A stretch of 36,255 bases of DNA. Origin: Bacillaceae bacterium. GTDB lineage: Bacteria > Bacillota > Bacilli > Bacillales > Bacillaceae_G. Position numbers and translations under genes: made by a program. Location of the stretch: NCBI GenBank assembly GCA_027451065.1, contig DAIDKD010000003.1, forward strand, positions 1 through 36,255, in the 5' to 3' direction. Shown here piece by piece: positions 6,221 through 15,212 of the stretch; the stretch's first letter is position 1, and each line of letters starts with the position of its first letter. The notes beneath the pieces are model-generated. The model had not been told where the DNA came from and made no database searches. It was given only the letters and a program-made list of their open reading frames with translations.

Positions 6221-7609
6221 ATGAAAAAAATAGAAATGAAAAGCCAATTGCAAATCGGGCAAACATTCCCGTTAACTATTAAACGATTAGGAATTAATGG
6301 AGAAGGGGTAGGATACTTCAAACGTCAAGTTGTGTTCGTACCAGGAGCTATTCCGGGAGAAGAAGTTGTAGCAGAAGTAACAGTACTCAAAAGAGGTTAT
6401 GCAGAAGCAAAAATAAAAAAAATTAGAAAAAAATCGCAGTATCGCATTGTACCAACATGCCCTGTTTATGAATCTTGTGGAGGATGTCAACTACAACACA
6501 TCGCTTATGAAGAACAGTTAAGGCAGAAGCGGGATATTGTCATTCAATCATTTGAACGCTACAGCGGATTAGCTGTTGATAAAATCAATTTCAAAGCAAC
6601 AATTGGAATGGAAAATCCATGGCATTATCGTAATAAATCACAGTTGCAAGTTGGGAAAGAAAGAGAGAATGTTATCGCTGGATTGTATGCGGAAAATTCT
6701 CATCGATTGATTGACATTTCCAACTGTCCCATACAACATGAAGCAATCAATACAATCACTCAGACTGTGAAAGATATTTTACAACGTTTAAATATCCCTA
6801 TTTATAACGAGAAAAAAAGAACAGGAATTGTTCGAACAATTGTTGCAAGAGTAGGGATTCAAACTGGTGAAACTCAACTTATACTGGTCACAACCAAAAA
6901 GGATATCCCAAAACAACAATTACTGATTCGAGAAATAAAAAGCAAGATACCTCAATTAACCTCTATGATGCAAAATGTCAATGGAGAAAAAACATCGGTT
7001 ATTTTCGGGAAAGATACATTTCATCTTGCTGGGGAGCAAGTCATTCAAGAAACACTGGGAGATCTGTCTTTTGAATTATCAGCAAGAGCTTTCTTCCAAT
7101 TAAACCCTGAGCAAACTGTAAAGCTGTACGATGAAGTAAAAAAAGCATCCCAATTAACAGGGGAAGAAAAAATAATTGATGCATATTGCGGTGTCGGAAC
7201 AATTGGATTATGGCTTGCCAGAGAGGTGAAAGAAATACGTGGAATGGATGTCATCAAAGAATCTATCATTGATGCTCGCAAAAACGCAACGAAACACAGC
7301 TTTACGAATGCAACATACGAAGTTGGAAAAGCAGAGTTTTGGATGCCCAAGTGGGTGAAGGAAGGATATCAACCTGATGTTGTCATTGTTGACCCACCAC
7401 GTACAGGGTGTGAAGATAGCTTCATTCAAACTGTACTAAAAGTGAAGCCGAAGCGTATTGTTTATGTATCTTGTAACCCATCAACATTGGCAAAGGATAT
7501 TGCCAAGTTGAAGAGGGAGTATGAAGTGAAGTATGTGCAGCCGGTAGATATGTTTCCTCAGACTGCACATGTTGAGTGTGTGTCACAGCTGGTTTTAAAA
7601 GAAGATTAA
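6221..7609 (+). CDS. rlmCD: 23S rRNA (uracil-C5)-methyltransferase, RlmCD/RlmD type (462 aa)
   Basis: The enzyme methylates C5 of uridine in 23S rRNA with S-adenosylmethionine; the B. subtilis homologue (YefA/RlmCD) modifies U747 and U1939. Residues 10-65 form a TRAM RNA-binding domain ([21 protein letters not shown]). The iron-sulfur cysteines are Cys80, Cys86 and Cys89 ([10 protein letters not shown]) plus the Cys in ISNCPI near 167. The methyltransferase domain shows [22 protein letters not shown] and the catalytic Cys in [14 protein letters not shown] start at 6221: GGAG lies at 6210-6213, and the longer frame would begin within the pdaA terminator. Length fits the family (about 455-465). 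Confidence 0.93.
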   Translation: MKKIEMKSQLQIGQTFPLTIKRLGINGEGVGYFKRQVVFVPGAIPGEEVVAEVTVLKRGYAEAKIKKIRKKSQYRIVPTCPVYESCGGCQLQHIAYEEQLRQKRDIVIQSFERYSGLAVDKINFKATIGMENPWHYRNKSQLQVGKERENVIAGLYAENSHRLIDISNCPIQHEAINTITQTVKDILQRLNIPIYNEKKRTGIVRTIVARVGIQTGETQLILVTTKKDIPKQQLLIREIKSKIPQLTSMMQNVNGEKTSVIFGKDTFHLAGEQVIQETLGDLSFELSARAFFQLNPEQTVKLYDEVKKASQLTGEEKIIDAYCGVGTIGLWLAREVKEIRGMDVIKESIIDARKNATKHSFTNATYEVGKAEFWMPKWVKEGYQPDVVIVDPPRTGCEDSFIQTVLKVKPKRIVYVSCNPSTLAKDIAKLKREYEVKYVQPVDMFPQTAHVECVSQLVLKED

Positions 7610-7632
7610 ATATCGTTAATGTTCCTCTCAAT

Positions 7633-7673
7633 AAGAGGTGTTGAGAATTGATACTCTATTCTCAACGCCTCTT
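7633..7673 (+). terminator. Hairpin after rlmCD
   Basis: AAGAGG-T-GTTGAGAAT pairs with ATTCTCAAC-G-CCTCTT with one mismatch. Only a delayed T run follows (7682-7687), so termination may be incomplete. Confidence 0.6.
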
Positions 7674-7834
7674 AGCCATGTGTTTTTAAGGTAGGACACT
7701 GAATAGTAACTTTCTGATAAAGATATGTAAAAAACTTCGTTTGTTAAATATACAAAGAGGTTTTTATATGTTAAACTATTGTTATGTGGCAAAGTATACG
7801 CTTGCATAAAATAAGGGCTAGGGGGTTCAATTTT

Positions 7835-8959
7835 ATGAAGAAATCTGCTTTCAGCAAACCATTGGTCAACCATATGTTCACAGCTGATCCGTCAGCGCAC
7901 GTCTTTGAAGGGAAACTTTACATTTATCCTTCGCATGATTTAGGGAATGAAAAAGAGGATGATGGAAGTGGTGATCACTTCTGGATGGAAGACTACCATG
8001 TTTTCTCAATGGATGATATTGATGCACCTTGTATTGATCATGGGCAAGCTTTACATATCAAGGATGTTCCATGGGCTAAGGAACAAATGTGGGCACCAGA
8101 TGCAGCAATGAAAAACGGAAAATACTATCTTTATTTTCCTGCAAAAGATCATGAGGGAATTTTTCGCATTGGAGCAGCAGTGAGTGACCGTCCTGAAGGT
8201 CCATTCGTTCCTGAGTCAAACTACATTGAGGGAAGCTTTAGTATCGATCCAGCTGTATATGTTGATGAGGATAATTGTGCTTATATGTATGTTGGAGGTC
8301 TATGGGGAGGACAATTGGAAAAATGGCAAACTGGAGAGTTTGTTCAAGGCGCACCAAGTAACCAACCAGGTATTGATGGACCACAAGGTGATGAGCCTGC
8401 TCTTCGTCCATGGATAGCTAAAATGAATGAAGATATGGTTTCCTTGGCACACTCACCACGTTATGTTGATATTTTAGATGAAAACGGTGAACCAATCAAA
8501 GCATCTGACACGGATCGTCGTTTCTTTGAGGCACCATGGATACATAAGTTCCGTGGAAAATATTACTTGTCTTACTCAACTGGTGATACGCATTTCTTAT
8601 GCTATGCTGAAGCTGACAATCCATATGGACCATTTACCTATAAAGGTCGCATTTTAGAGCCTGTTGTAGGTTGGACAACTCACCATTCCATTGTTCAATT
8701 TAATGAAAAGTGGTATCTATTCTATGCTGACAGCACAATCTCTGGTGGGCAAACACAATTGCGTTGCATGAAGTGTGCGGAGCTAGAAATTGCCGAGGAT
8801 GGAACGATTACAACGATGGAGCCTTACGCTACTGATGAAGAAAAATTAAATGCTGCCTTATTAATGCATCAAAAAGGTGCAAATTTAGAAACAATTGCAG
8901 CGGAGATTCCTTTAAATGAGAGATTGGTCTTAGCATTGAAAAAACGTATGAATGCGTAA
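7835..8959 (+). CDS. Glycoside hydrolase family 43 protein (374 aa), cytoplasmic
   Basis: This is a five-bladed propeller GH43 enzyme, a family of xylosidases, arabinofuranosidases and arabinanases. The inverting triad can be proposed as Asp18 in FTADPSAHVF (base), Asp138 in SIDPAVYVDED (pKa modulator) and Glu232 in FFEAPWIHKF (acid). Blade repeats include MWAPDAAMKNGKYYLYFPA, GKYYLSYSTGDTH and EKWYLFYAD. There is no signal peptide, so it should act inside the cell on short oligosaccharides. The ATG at 7835 has an AGGGGG site; the longer frame from 7784 adds a tail with no binding site. No sugar transporter, regulator or other glycosidase lies near it. The exact sugar cannot be told from sequence. 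Confidence 0.85.
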   Translation: MKKSAFSKPLVNHMFTADPSAHVFEGKLYIYPSHDLGNEKEDDGSGDHFWMEDYHVFSMDDIDAPCIDHGQALHIKDVPWAKEQMWAPDAAMKNGKYYLYFPAKDHEGIFRIGAAVSDRPEGPFVPESNYIEGSFSIDPAVYVDEDNCAYMYVGGLWGGQLEKWQTGEFVQGAPSNQPGIDGPQGDEPALRPWIAKMNEDMVSLAHSPRYVDILDENGEPIKASDTDRRFFEAPWIHKFRGKYYLSYSTGDTHFLCYAEADNPYGPFTYKGRILEPVVGWTTHHSIVQFNEKWYLFYADSTISGGQTQLRCMKCAELEIAEDGTITTMEPYATDEEKLNAALLMHQKGANLETIAAEIPLNERLVLALKKRMNA

Positions 8960-8983
8960 ATGGTTTTGATAAAAACATTCACA

Positions 8984-9018
8984 CCCCATTAGAAAATCTA
9001 TCTGATGGGGATTTTTTT
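8984..9018 (+). terminator. Terminator of the GH43 gene
   Basis: CCCCAT (8984-8989) pairs with ATGGGG (9005-9010), extended by AGA/TCT after a T-G mismatch, and is followed by seven T. Confidence 0.8.
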
Positions 9019-9199
9019 GTTCTTTTTCACTTGATTGCTATTTCTGTTGTACTAACAGTAAATGACGCAGAGTCAAATATATTCGGTTTCAGTAGAACTG
9101 GTAAACGGAAGCACAATAGGTTAAAATTGATTAGTGCTTTTCACAGAAGGTGCTGAAATTTTCGTACCTTTAAAAAATTAGATGGAAGGAATCAAAGTG

Positions 9200-9934
9200 A
9201 TGAAGAATTATCGATTATTAATACAATATGATGGAACAAGATACAATGGATGGCAACGCCTAAAAGATAATGATAATACGATTCAAGGTAAGATAGAGGA
9301 TGTTTTAAGTAAAATGGTTCATCAACCTAAAAAAATAATTGGTGCTAGTCGCACAGACGCGGGAGTTCATGCGAAAGGACAAGTTGCCAATGTCTTTTTA
9401 GAAAATGAAATAAGTGAAATGCAATTGAAGGAGTATTTAAATAACTATTTACCTAGTGATATCGAAATCTTGGAAGTTAAAGCTGTCGCTGATCGTTTTC
9501 ATTCCCGCTTAAATGCCGGAGATAAAACTTATACCTATCGAATATCTACAACTAATCAAAAGCATGTCTTCGAAAGAAAATACATTTATGATTTAAATAA
9601 GCAGTTAAATATTGATAAAATGCGGAAAGCAGCCCAGCTTTTTATTGGAAAACATGATTTTCAAAGTTTTTGTGCAAGAAAGATGAAAAAAAGTAGTGTA
9701 AGAACATTAGAAAAAATTGAGTTTCACGAAGAAAATGGTATTCTCAATATAACTTTTACAGGAAGCGGCTTTTTGTATCATATGATTAGAATTTTAACAG
9801 GTACCTTAATCGAAGTTGGTTTAGGCACGAGAGAGGTTGAATCAATTATTGATACCATTGAGAAAAAAGAAAGAAGTGAAGCGGGATATCTTGTTCCTGC
9901 AAAAGGTCTTTGTTTAGTAAAGGTTAATTATTAA
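9200..9934 (+). CDS. truA: tRNA pseudouridine synthase A, stand-alone copy (244 aa)
   Basis: TruA converts uridine to pseudouridine at positions 38-40 in the tRNA anticodon arm. The catalytic Asp53 lies in ASRTDAGVHA, preceded by YDGTRYNGWQ (residues 10-19); further marks are FHSRLNAGDKTYTYRI and the closing GSGFLYHMIRILTG. I start at the ATG at 9200, with GGAAGGA at 9184-9190 as binding site; the ATG at 9182 is part of that site. TruA is commonly encoded after the ribosomal-protein/ecf cluster, which is absent here, so this is probably a second copy, like truA2 of the B. cereus group. The product is somewhat divergent but all key residues are present. Confidence 0.92.
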   Translation: MKNYRLLIQYDGTRYNGWQRLKDNDNTIQGKIEDVLSKMVHQPKKIIGASRTDAGVHAKGQVANVFLENEISEMQLKEYLNNYLPSDIEILEVKAVADRFHSRLNAGDKTYTYRISTTNQKHVFERKYIYDLNKQLNIDKMRKAAQLFIGKHDFQSFCARKMKKSSVRTLEKIEFHEENGILNITFTGSGFLYHMIRILTGTLIEVGLGTREVESIIDTIEKKERSEAGYLVPAKGLCLVKVNY

Positions 9935-9994
9935 CATATTCAATGTATTTGAGGATTTCGTATCCGTTCATTTCTGGTATGCATAAAGAAAGTG

Positions 9995-10003
9995 TGATAT
10001 AAT
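9995..10003 (+). promoter_or_regulatory. gdhA: Extended -10 promoter of gdhA
   Basis: TG-A-TATAAT is a perfect extended -10. It lies 55 bases before the start codon. A -35 box is not obvious. Confidence 0.55.
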
Positions 10004-10057
10004 ATTTTAAAATTCTTGTTTTTTTAGAATAGTAAAATAATTGCTAGGGGGTAACTT

Positions 10058-11389
10058 ATGTCATATGTTGATGAAATAATTGAATTAGTTATAAAGAAAA
10101 ATCCAGCTGAAAAAGAATTCCATCAGGCTGTTCAAGAAGTATTAGAATCATTGCGGATTGTCATAGAAGAAAATGAAGAGGAATATCGGAAAGACGCTAT
10201 ATTGGAACGCTTAGTGGAGCCAGACAGACAAATGAAGTTTCGTGTCAGCTGGGTTGATGATCAGGGGAATGTGCAAGTAAACACAGGTTATCGTGTTCAA
10301 TTTAACAACTCAATCGGTCCTTATAAAGGTGGCTTGCGTTTCCGTGATAATGTAAACACGGGAATTATTAAGTTTCTTGCATTTGAGCAAGTGTTAAAAA
10401 ATGCATTAACGGGCTTGCCTATTGGAGGAGGTAAGGGAGGATCTGATTTTGATCCAAAAGGAAAATCAGATCGTGAAGTAATGGCATTTTGCAAAAGTCT
10501 CATGACTGAACTATACAAATACATAGGTGCAGATATTGATGTTCCAGCTGGAGATATCGGTGTAGGAGCTCGTGAAATTGGATATTTGTACGGGCAGTAT
10601 AAACGTATTACCGATCTTTACGAAGGTGTTCTTACAGGAAAAGGTATTCCATACGGTGGATCTTTAGGTCGTACGGAAGCCACTGGCTACGGCCTTCTCT
10701 ATTTTACTGATGCAATGCTAAAAGCGAATGAATTATCTTTAAAAGATAAAACGGTTGTTATTTCTGGTTCTGGAAATGTGGCTATTTATGCTGCTGAAAA
10801 AGCCGAGCAGCTAGGTGCGAAGGTTGTTGCATTAAGTGATTCGGCAGGGTACATCTATGATGAAAATGGTATTGATTTAACAGTAGTGAAAGAAATCAAG
10901 GAAGTAAAGCGAGGAAGGATTTCTGAATATACCACATACAAGCCAACGGCAGAATATAGCGCTGGGAAAGGTATTTGGACAATTCCATGTGACGTTGCTC
11001 TTCCATGTGCAACACAAAATGAGTTAGATATAAATGATGCAAAAGCTCTTGTTGCCAATGGCTGTATTGCTGTAACAGAAGGTGCCAACATGCCGACCAC
11101 ACTGGATGCTACGGAGTACTTTCAGAAAAATGGTATTCTTTTTGCTCCTGGCAAAGCAACCAATGCCGGTGGTGTAGCTGTCTCCGCATTGGAAATGTCT
11201 CAAAACAGCCAACGATTAAGTTGGAGCTTTGAAGAAGTTGATGAGAAATTAAAAAAAATAATGGAAGATATTTTTATGAAAGTGGATGACGCGGCCAAAC
11301 GCTACAACAAGTCTGGTGATTATGTAACTGGGGCAAATATTGCTGGATTTGAAAAGGTTGTTGCAGCAATGAAAGCACACGGAGTATAA
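10058..11389 (+). CDS. gdhA: Glutamate dehydrogenase, hexameric small-subunit (probably NADP-dependent) type (443 aa)
   Basis: The enzyme joins ammonium and 2-oxoglutarate to glutamate, or the reverse. Substrate-site residues can be read: Lys90 in GPYKGGLRF, Lys114 in EQVLKNALTG, Lys126 in GGGKGGSDFDPKG and Asp166 in VPAGDIGVG. The Rossmann domain follows with VVISGSGNVAIYAAEK, and its second strand ends in ALSDSAGY, as in NADP enzymes of the E. coli GdhA class; cofactor choice is therefore inferred. Length (443) matches that class and not the 420-residue catabolic RocG/GudB type. AGGGGG precedes the ATG. It is monocistronic. With the glutamate-synthase gene at the other end of this window the cell has two ways to make glutamate. 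Confidence 0.95.
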   Translation: MSYVDEIIELVIKKNPAEKEFHQAVQEVLESLRIVIEENEEEYRKDAILERLVEPDRQMKFRVSWVDDQGNVQVNTGYRVQFNNSIGPYKGGLRFRDNVNTGIIKFLAFEQVLKNALTGLPIGGGKGGSDFDPKGKSDREVMAFCKSLMTELYKYIGADIDVPAGDIGVGAREIGYLYGQYKRITDLYEGVLTGKGIPYGGSLGRTEATGYGLLYFTDAMLKANELSLKDKTVVISGSGNVAIYAAEKAEQLGAKVVALSDSAGYIYDENGIDLTVVKEIKEVKRGRISEYTTYKPTAEYSAGKGIWTIPCDVALPCATQNELDINDAKALVANGCIAVTEGANMPTTLDATEYFQKNGILFAPGKATNAGGVAVSALEMSQNSQRLSWSFEEVDEKLKKIMEDIFMKVDDAAKRYNKSGDYVTGANIAGFEKVVAAMKAHGV

Positions 11390-11437
11390 TTTCTAGAAAA
11401 AAGTATCTAGCATGTACCTTGCGTTTTTCTTAATCTA

Positions 11438-11490
11438 AAACGGGTTGTGAGGGAGAGTTGATTTTTGAACTTCTTTACTGCCCGTTTCTT
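11438..11490 (+). terminator. Weak terminator after gdhA
   Basis: AAACGGG (11438-11444) pairs with CCCGTTT (11481-11487) across a 36-base loop, followed by a broken T-rich stretch. Confidence 0.45.
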
Positions 11491-11531
11491 TATTTTATCA
11501 ATAGATTTTCGGTATATCTATTAGGAAACTA

Positions 11532-11540
11532 TGTTATATT
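11532..11540 (+). promoter_or_regulatory. Extended -10 promoter of the ABC exporter operon
   Basis: TG-T-TATATT lies 60 bases before the start at 11600. It is bracketed by two direct copies of GGTATATC (11511-11518 and 11558-11565), which could be regulator half-sites. Confidence 0.4.
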
Positions 11541-11599
11541 ATCTTTAAAGGATACATGGTATATCCGAATTTAATATGATAAAAGTGAGAGGAATGAAT

Positions 11600-13333
11600 A
11601 TGTGGGAATTAACAAAGTATTTACAAAAATATAAAAAACAAACCATACTAGGACCCATTTTTAAAATAATAGAAGCTGTTTTTGAATTAATGGTGCCTTT
11701 TGTAGTGGTGAATATTATTGATGTGGGAATTGCCAATGGAGATAGAGAATACATATATAGGATGGGCCTACTATTAGTGGTGTTAGCTGTTTTAGGCTAC
11801 GCAAGCTCAATCATTTGTCAATATTATGCCTCCTATGCGTCCCAAGGATTTGGAACAGAGCTTCGGAATGAATTATTTCAGCATATCATGAGTTTTTCTC
11901 AGGATGAAATGGGGCAGTTTCAAACTTCTTCCCTTATCACAAGAATGACGAATGATATTAACCAATTGCAGCTTGCCATTGCGATGTTTATCCGTTTAGC
12001 CTTTAGAACCCCCTTTATCATCATTGGATCAATTATTTGCGGAATGTTAATTGATATGAAGCTTTCAATGATTTTCTTAGTAGCAACGCCAGTATTGGCA
12101 GTGGTTATTTATCTTGTCATGAGCAAATCAGCCCCTTATTATCGAAAAATCCAAAAGAAATTGGATGAGATTTCCTTTGCTTTTAAAGAAAACTTAACTG
12201 GCGTGAGGGTCATCCGTGCTTTCTCTAGGCAAGCTGATGAAGTAAATAAATTTAATCAACAGGTGGATGAGCAAAAAGAAAACATGATTCGGGTAGGAAA
12301 AATAGCCGCGTTGTTAAATCCTGTTACCTTTGTCATCGTAAATGTAGCAATTATGGTGATTTTATGGAGCAGTGGTATACAGGTCAACTTAGGTGAGTTG
12401 TCTCAAGGTGAGGTAATTGCATTTATTAATTTTATGAATCAAATATTATTGGCTTTACTTGTATTAGCGAATATAATTGTTATCTTTAATAAAGCGGGTA
12501 CTTCTGCCAAAAGGGTTGCAGAAGTACTAGCGGTTCATCCTACTTCGCAAGTAGGTACCAGTAGTTTGTCAAAAAAAGAGAACGGAATGAAAATTGATTT
12601 TGAACATGTTTCCTTTACGTATTATCAAAATAGCGAATATGTATTAGAAGATATTAGCTTTCAAGTAAAAAAAGGTCAAACAATCGGTATTATCGGTGGA
12701 ACTGGTTCGGGGAAATCTACGTTAATCAAGCTAATACCAGGATTTTATCTCAACTATGAAGGGAATATATATATTGATGGATTATCTGTCAAAGATTATA
12801 ATCTGTCAACGTTAAGAAAAAAGATAGCCATAGTTCCGCAAAAGTCTGTTTTATTTTCAGGAACTATTAGAGAGAACCTGAAGTGGGGGCAAGAAGATGC
12901 TTCTGATGAACAAATGATTGAAGCACTGCAAGTTGCCCAAGCTTATGAATTCGTACAAGCCTTAGAAAACGGTCTTGATCATCAGGTGACCCAGGGAGGT
13001 AAAAATTTTTCTGGTGGACAGCGGCAGCGATTAACTATTGCCAGAGCGTTGATAGCAAATCCTGAAATTTTAATCCTTGATGATAGTGCAAGTGCTTTAG
13101 ATTTTGCGACCGATGCGAAATTAAGAAAAGCAATTGCAGACTACTCCAATGAGGTGGTTGTTATCATTGTTTCCCAAAGAACGAACAGTGTAAAACATGC
13201 CGAACAAATTATTTGTTTAGATGAAGGAAAGGCAGTCGGAATTGGAACCCATCAACATTTATTTACAACTTGTGAGGTTTACAAAGAAATATGTCTATCG
13301 CAAGTGAGTGAAGAGGAGGCATTGCAATCATGA
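11600..13333 (+). CDS. Heterodimeric ABC exporter, subunit with degenerate Walker B/H-loop (577 aa)
   Basis: Six membrane helices (residues about 15-300) are followed by a nucleotide-binding domain, the half-transporter layout of multidrug exporters. Walker A is GGTGSGKST near 366, and the signature FSGGQRQ near 470 is intact. Walker B is LILDDSAS near 490, with Asp where the catalytic Glu belongs, and the H-loop reads VSQRTNS near 525, with Gln in place of His. Its own ATP site should therefore hydrolyse poorly. The partner subunit is encoded next with a four-base overlap. This is the arrangement of BmrC/BmrD, LmrC/LmrD and TM287/288. The ATG at 11600 is chosen because GAGAGGA (11587-11593) abuts the earlier in-frame ATG at 11594. 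The substrate is unknown; drug or lipid export is the family norm. Confidence 0.88.
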   Translation: MWELTKYLQKYKKQTILGPIFKIIEAVFELMVPFVVVNIIDVGIANGDREYIYRMGLLLVVLAVLGYASSIICQYYASYASQGFGTELRNELFQHIMSFSQDEMGQFQTSSLITRMTNDINQLQLAIAMFIRLAFRTPFIIIGSIICGMLIDMKLSMIFLVATPVLAVVIYLVMSKSAPYYRKIQKKLDEISFAFKENLTGVRVIRAFSRQADEVNKFNQQVDEQKENMIRVGKIAALLNPVTFVIVNVAIMVILWSSGIQVNLGELSQGEVIAFINFMNQILLALLVLANIIVIFNKAGTSAKRVAEVLAVHPTSQVGTSSLSKKENGMKIDFEHVSFTYYQNSEYVLEDISFQVKKGQTIGIIGGTGSGKSTLIKLIPGFYLNYEGNIYIDGLSVKDYNLSTLRKKIAIVPQKSVLFSGTIRENLKWGQEDASDEQMIEALQVAQAYEFVQALENGLDHQVTQGGKNFSGGQRQRLTIARALIANPEILILDDSASALDFATDAKLRKAIADYSNEVVVIIVSQRTNSVKHAEQIICLDEGKAVGIGTHQHLFTTCEVYKEICLSQVSEEEALQS

Positions 13334-15075
13334 GTAAAAAAAGTACACTGATGAAAATGCTCAAATTTTGTAGACCTTATCGGAAATATTTAATATTAGC
13401 AGTACTTTTTGCATTTATAAGTGTGGCGTGTAGTTTATTGGTTCCTATTTTTATCGGTCATGTCATTGACGGAATGTTAGGGGAGGGGCAAGTAGATTTT
13501 AATCTTATTTATGAAAAGGGGATGTATTTGCTGCTATCTATTGCTGGAGCAGCGTTATTCCAATGGCTGATGACCCGCTGTACCAATATCGTAGCCTTTA
13601 GCACAGTGAGAGATATAAGAAAACAATTGTTTTTCAGAACCCAAAAATTACCACTAAGTTTTTTAGATAATAAATTACAAGGTGATTTTATTAATCGCAT
13701 GGCCAATGATATTGATTTAATCGGTGACGGGCTGTTATTCGGATTTACCAATTTATTTACCGGGGTTATTACGATTTTCGGAACGTTAGGTTTCATGCTG
13801 TCAATGAATGTAACAGTAACGCTGATTGTTGTTGTAATGACTCCTTTGTCCATGGTAGTAGCATCCATTATTGCGAAGAGAACCTATCGCTTACTTCAAG
13901 AACAGTTAAAATTAAGAAGTGAACTAGGTGGGCATATTGAAGAATATATATCCAATCAAGAATTAGTAAAAACATTCTGTTATGAAGATAGAGCACAGCA
14001 GAAATTTGAGAGGTTGAATCACGATGTTCAAATTAGCGGTGTGAAAGCCCAGTTTGCTTCCGCATTAATCAACCCTAGTACAAGATTTGTTAATGCCCTT
14101 GTTTATGCTGCTGTTGGAATCTTTGGGGCTTTCAGGGTTCTTAATGGGCAATTTTCTGTCGGGCAACTATCAGTATTCTTAACCTATGCAACTCAATATA
14201 CAAGACCATTTAATGAAATTTCCAGTGTCGTTGCTGAATTACAATCTGCTTTGGCCGCAGCAAACCGGGTGTTTGAAGTGATAGACGAGCAGCCAGAGCC
14301 GGCAGACGCAGAAGATGCGAAGGTGTTGGAAACTACCGAAGGAGAATTACAGCTTGAGCATGTACAATTTTCTTATAATCGATCAAAGACGTTTATGGAA
14401 GATATAAACATTCATGCTTATCCAGGTCAGCATATTGCCTTAGTAGGACCAACAGGATGTGGAAAAACCACTATTATTAATTTATTAATGGGCTTTTACG
14501 AAATTGATAGTGGTGTCATAAAAATTGATGGGAAAAACGTGAAAGATTTGAAGAAAGACAGTGTACGTCAAAAGTTTGGTATGGTATTGCAGGATACTTG
14601 GTTATTTAAAGGAAGTGTCAAAGAAAATATTTCCTATGGTCGCCCAGATTCAACTGATGAAGAAATTATTGAAGCAGCGAAAGCAGCACATATTCATCGT
14701 TTTATTCAACAGCTTCCCCAAGGATACGATACGATTCTAGAAGAAGATGGAGGCAATATTTCTATTGGTCAAAAGCAGCTTCTATGTATTGCTAGAGTGA
14801 TATTAACAAAACCGTCCATTCTTATTTTAGATGAAGCCACAAGTTCCATTGATACGAGAACGGAAATTTTGATTCAAAAAACATTATCAAACATAATGGA
14901 AGAGCGAACTAGCTTTATTATTGCGCACAGATTATCAACTATTAAAAACGCGGATGTTATTTTGGTTATGAAGGATGGTAAAATAATCGAAAGAGGTAGT
15001 CATGAAGCTTTACTTGAGAAAGAAGGATTCTATCATAATCTTTATCATAGCCAGTTTGCGAAAACAGCGACGTAA
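13330..15075 (+). CDS. Heterodimeric ABC exporter, partner subunit with degenerate signature (581 aa)
   Basis: This half-transporter also has six membrane helices followed by an ATPase domain. Walker A is GPTGCGKTT near 373, Walker B is LILDEATSS near 499 with the catalytic Glu, and the H-loop is IAHRLST near 532 with His, all canonical. The signature is degenerate, ISIGQKQ near 477 in place of LSGGQ. Together with the upstream subunit, one composite site (this Walker A/B plus the other subunit's SGGQ) should be active and the other inactive. Its ATG overlaps the stop of the first gene (ATGA), so the two chains are made in coupled amounts. A clear terminator follows. Confidence 0.88.
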   Translation: MSKKSTLMKMLKFCRPYRKYLILAVLFAFISVACSLLVPIFIGHVIDGMLGEGQVDFNLIYEKGMYLLLSIAGAALFQWLMTRCTNIVAFSTVRDIRKQLFFRTQKLPLSFLDNKLQGDFINRMANDIDLIGDGLLFGFTNLFTGVITIFGTLGFMLSMNVTVTLIVVVMTPLSMVVASIIAKRTYRLLQEQLKLRSELGGHIEEYISNQELVKTFCYEDRAQQKFERLNHDVQISGVKAQFASALINPSTRFVNALVYAAVGIFGAFRVLNGQFSVGQLSVFLTYATQYTRPFNEISSVVAELQSALAAANRVFEVIDEQPEPADAEDAKVLETTEGELQLEHVQFSYNRSKTFMEDINIHAYPGQHIALVGPTGCGKTTIINLLMGFYEIDSGVIKIDGKNVKDLKKDSVRQKFGMVLQDTWLFKGSVKENISYGRPDSTDEEIIEAAKAAHIHRFIQQLPQGYDTILEEDGGNISIGQKQLLCIARVILTKPSILILDEATSSIDTRTEILIQKTLSNIMEERTSFIIAHRLSTIKNADVILVMKDGKIIERGSHEALLEKEGFYHNLYHSQFAKTAT

Positions 15076-15085
15076 TAGAGAAAAG

Positions 15086-15138
15086 AGTCAAATCGCAGTT
15101 CATTTACTGATGAAGCTTAGCGGTTTTTGACTTTTTTT
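15086..15138 (+). terminator. Terminator of the ABC exporter operon
   Basis: AGTCAAA near 15086-15092 pairs with TTTGACT ending at 15132, with an inner CGC/GCG pairing, and a run of seven T follows. Confidence 0.75.
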
Positions 15139-15168
15139 CTTTTCTGTTATGTAATTTTTGTTACTTTA

Positions 15169-15177
15169 TGTTATATT
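15169..15177 (+). promoter_or_regulatory. Extended -10 promoter, TGTTATATT
   Basis: TG-T-TATATT, the same word as upstream of 1471 and 11600, lies 36 bases before the GTG start at 15213. Confidence 0.4.
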
Positions 15178-15212
15178 TATAAAAACATGGAGAAAATGAG
15201 AGGAATGATGGT

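Noticed and set aside
7784-7834. Longer start for the GH43 protein giving a 391-residue form
   Set aside because: The upstream ATG has no binding site; the ATG at 7835 follows AGGGGG and gives the family's usual N-terminus.
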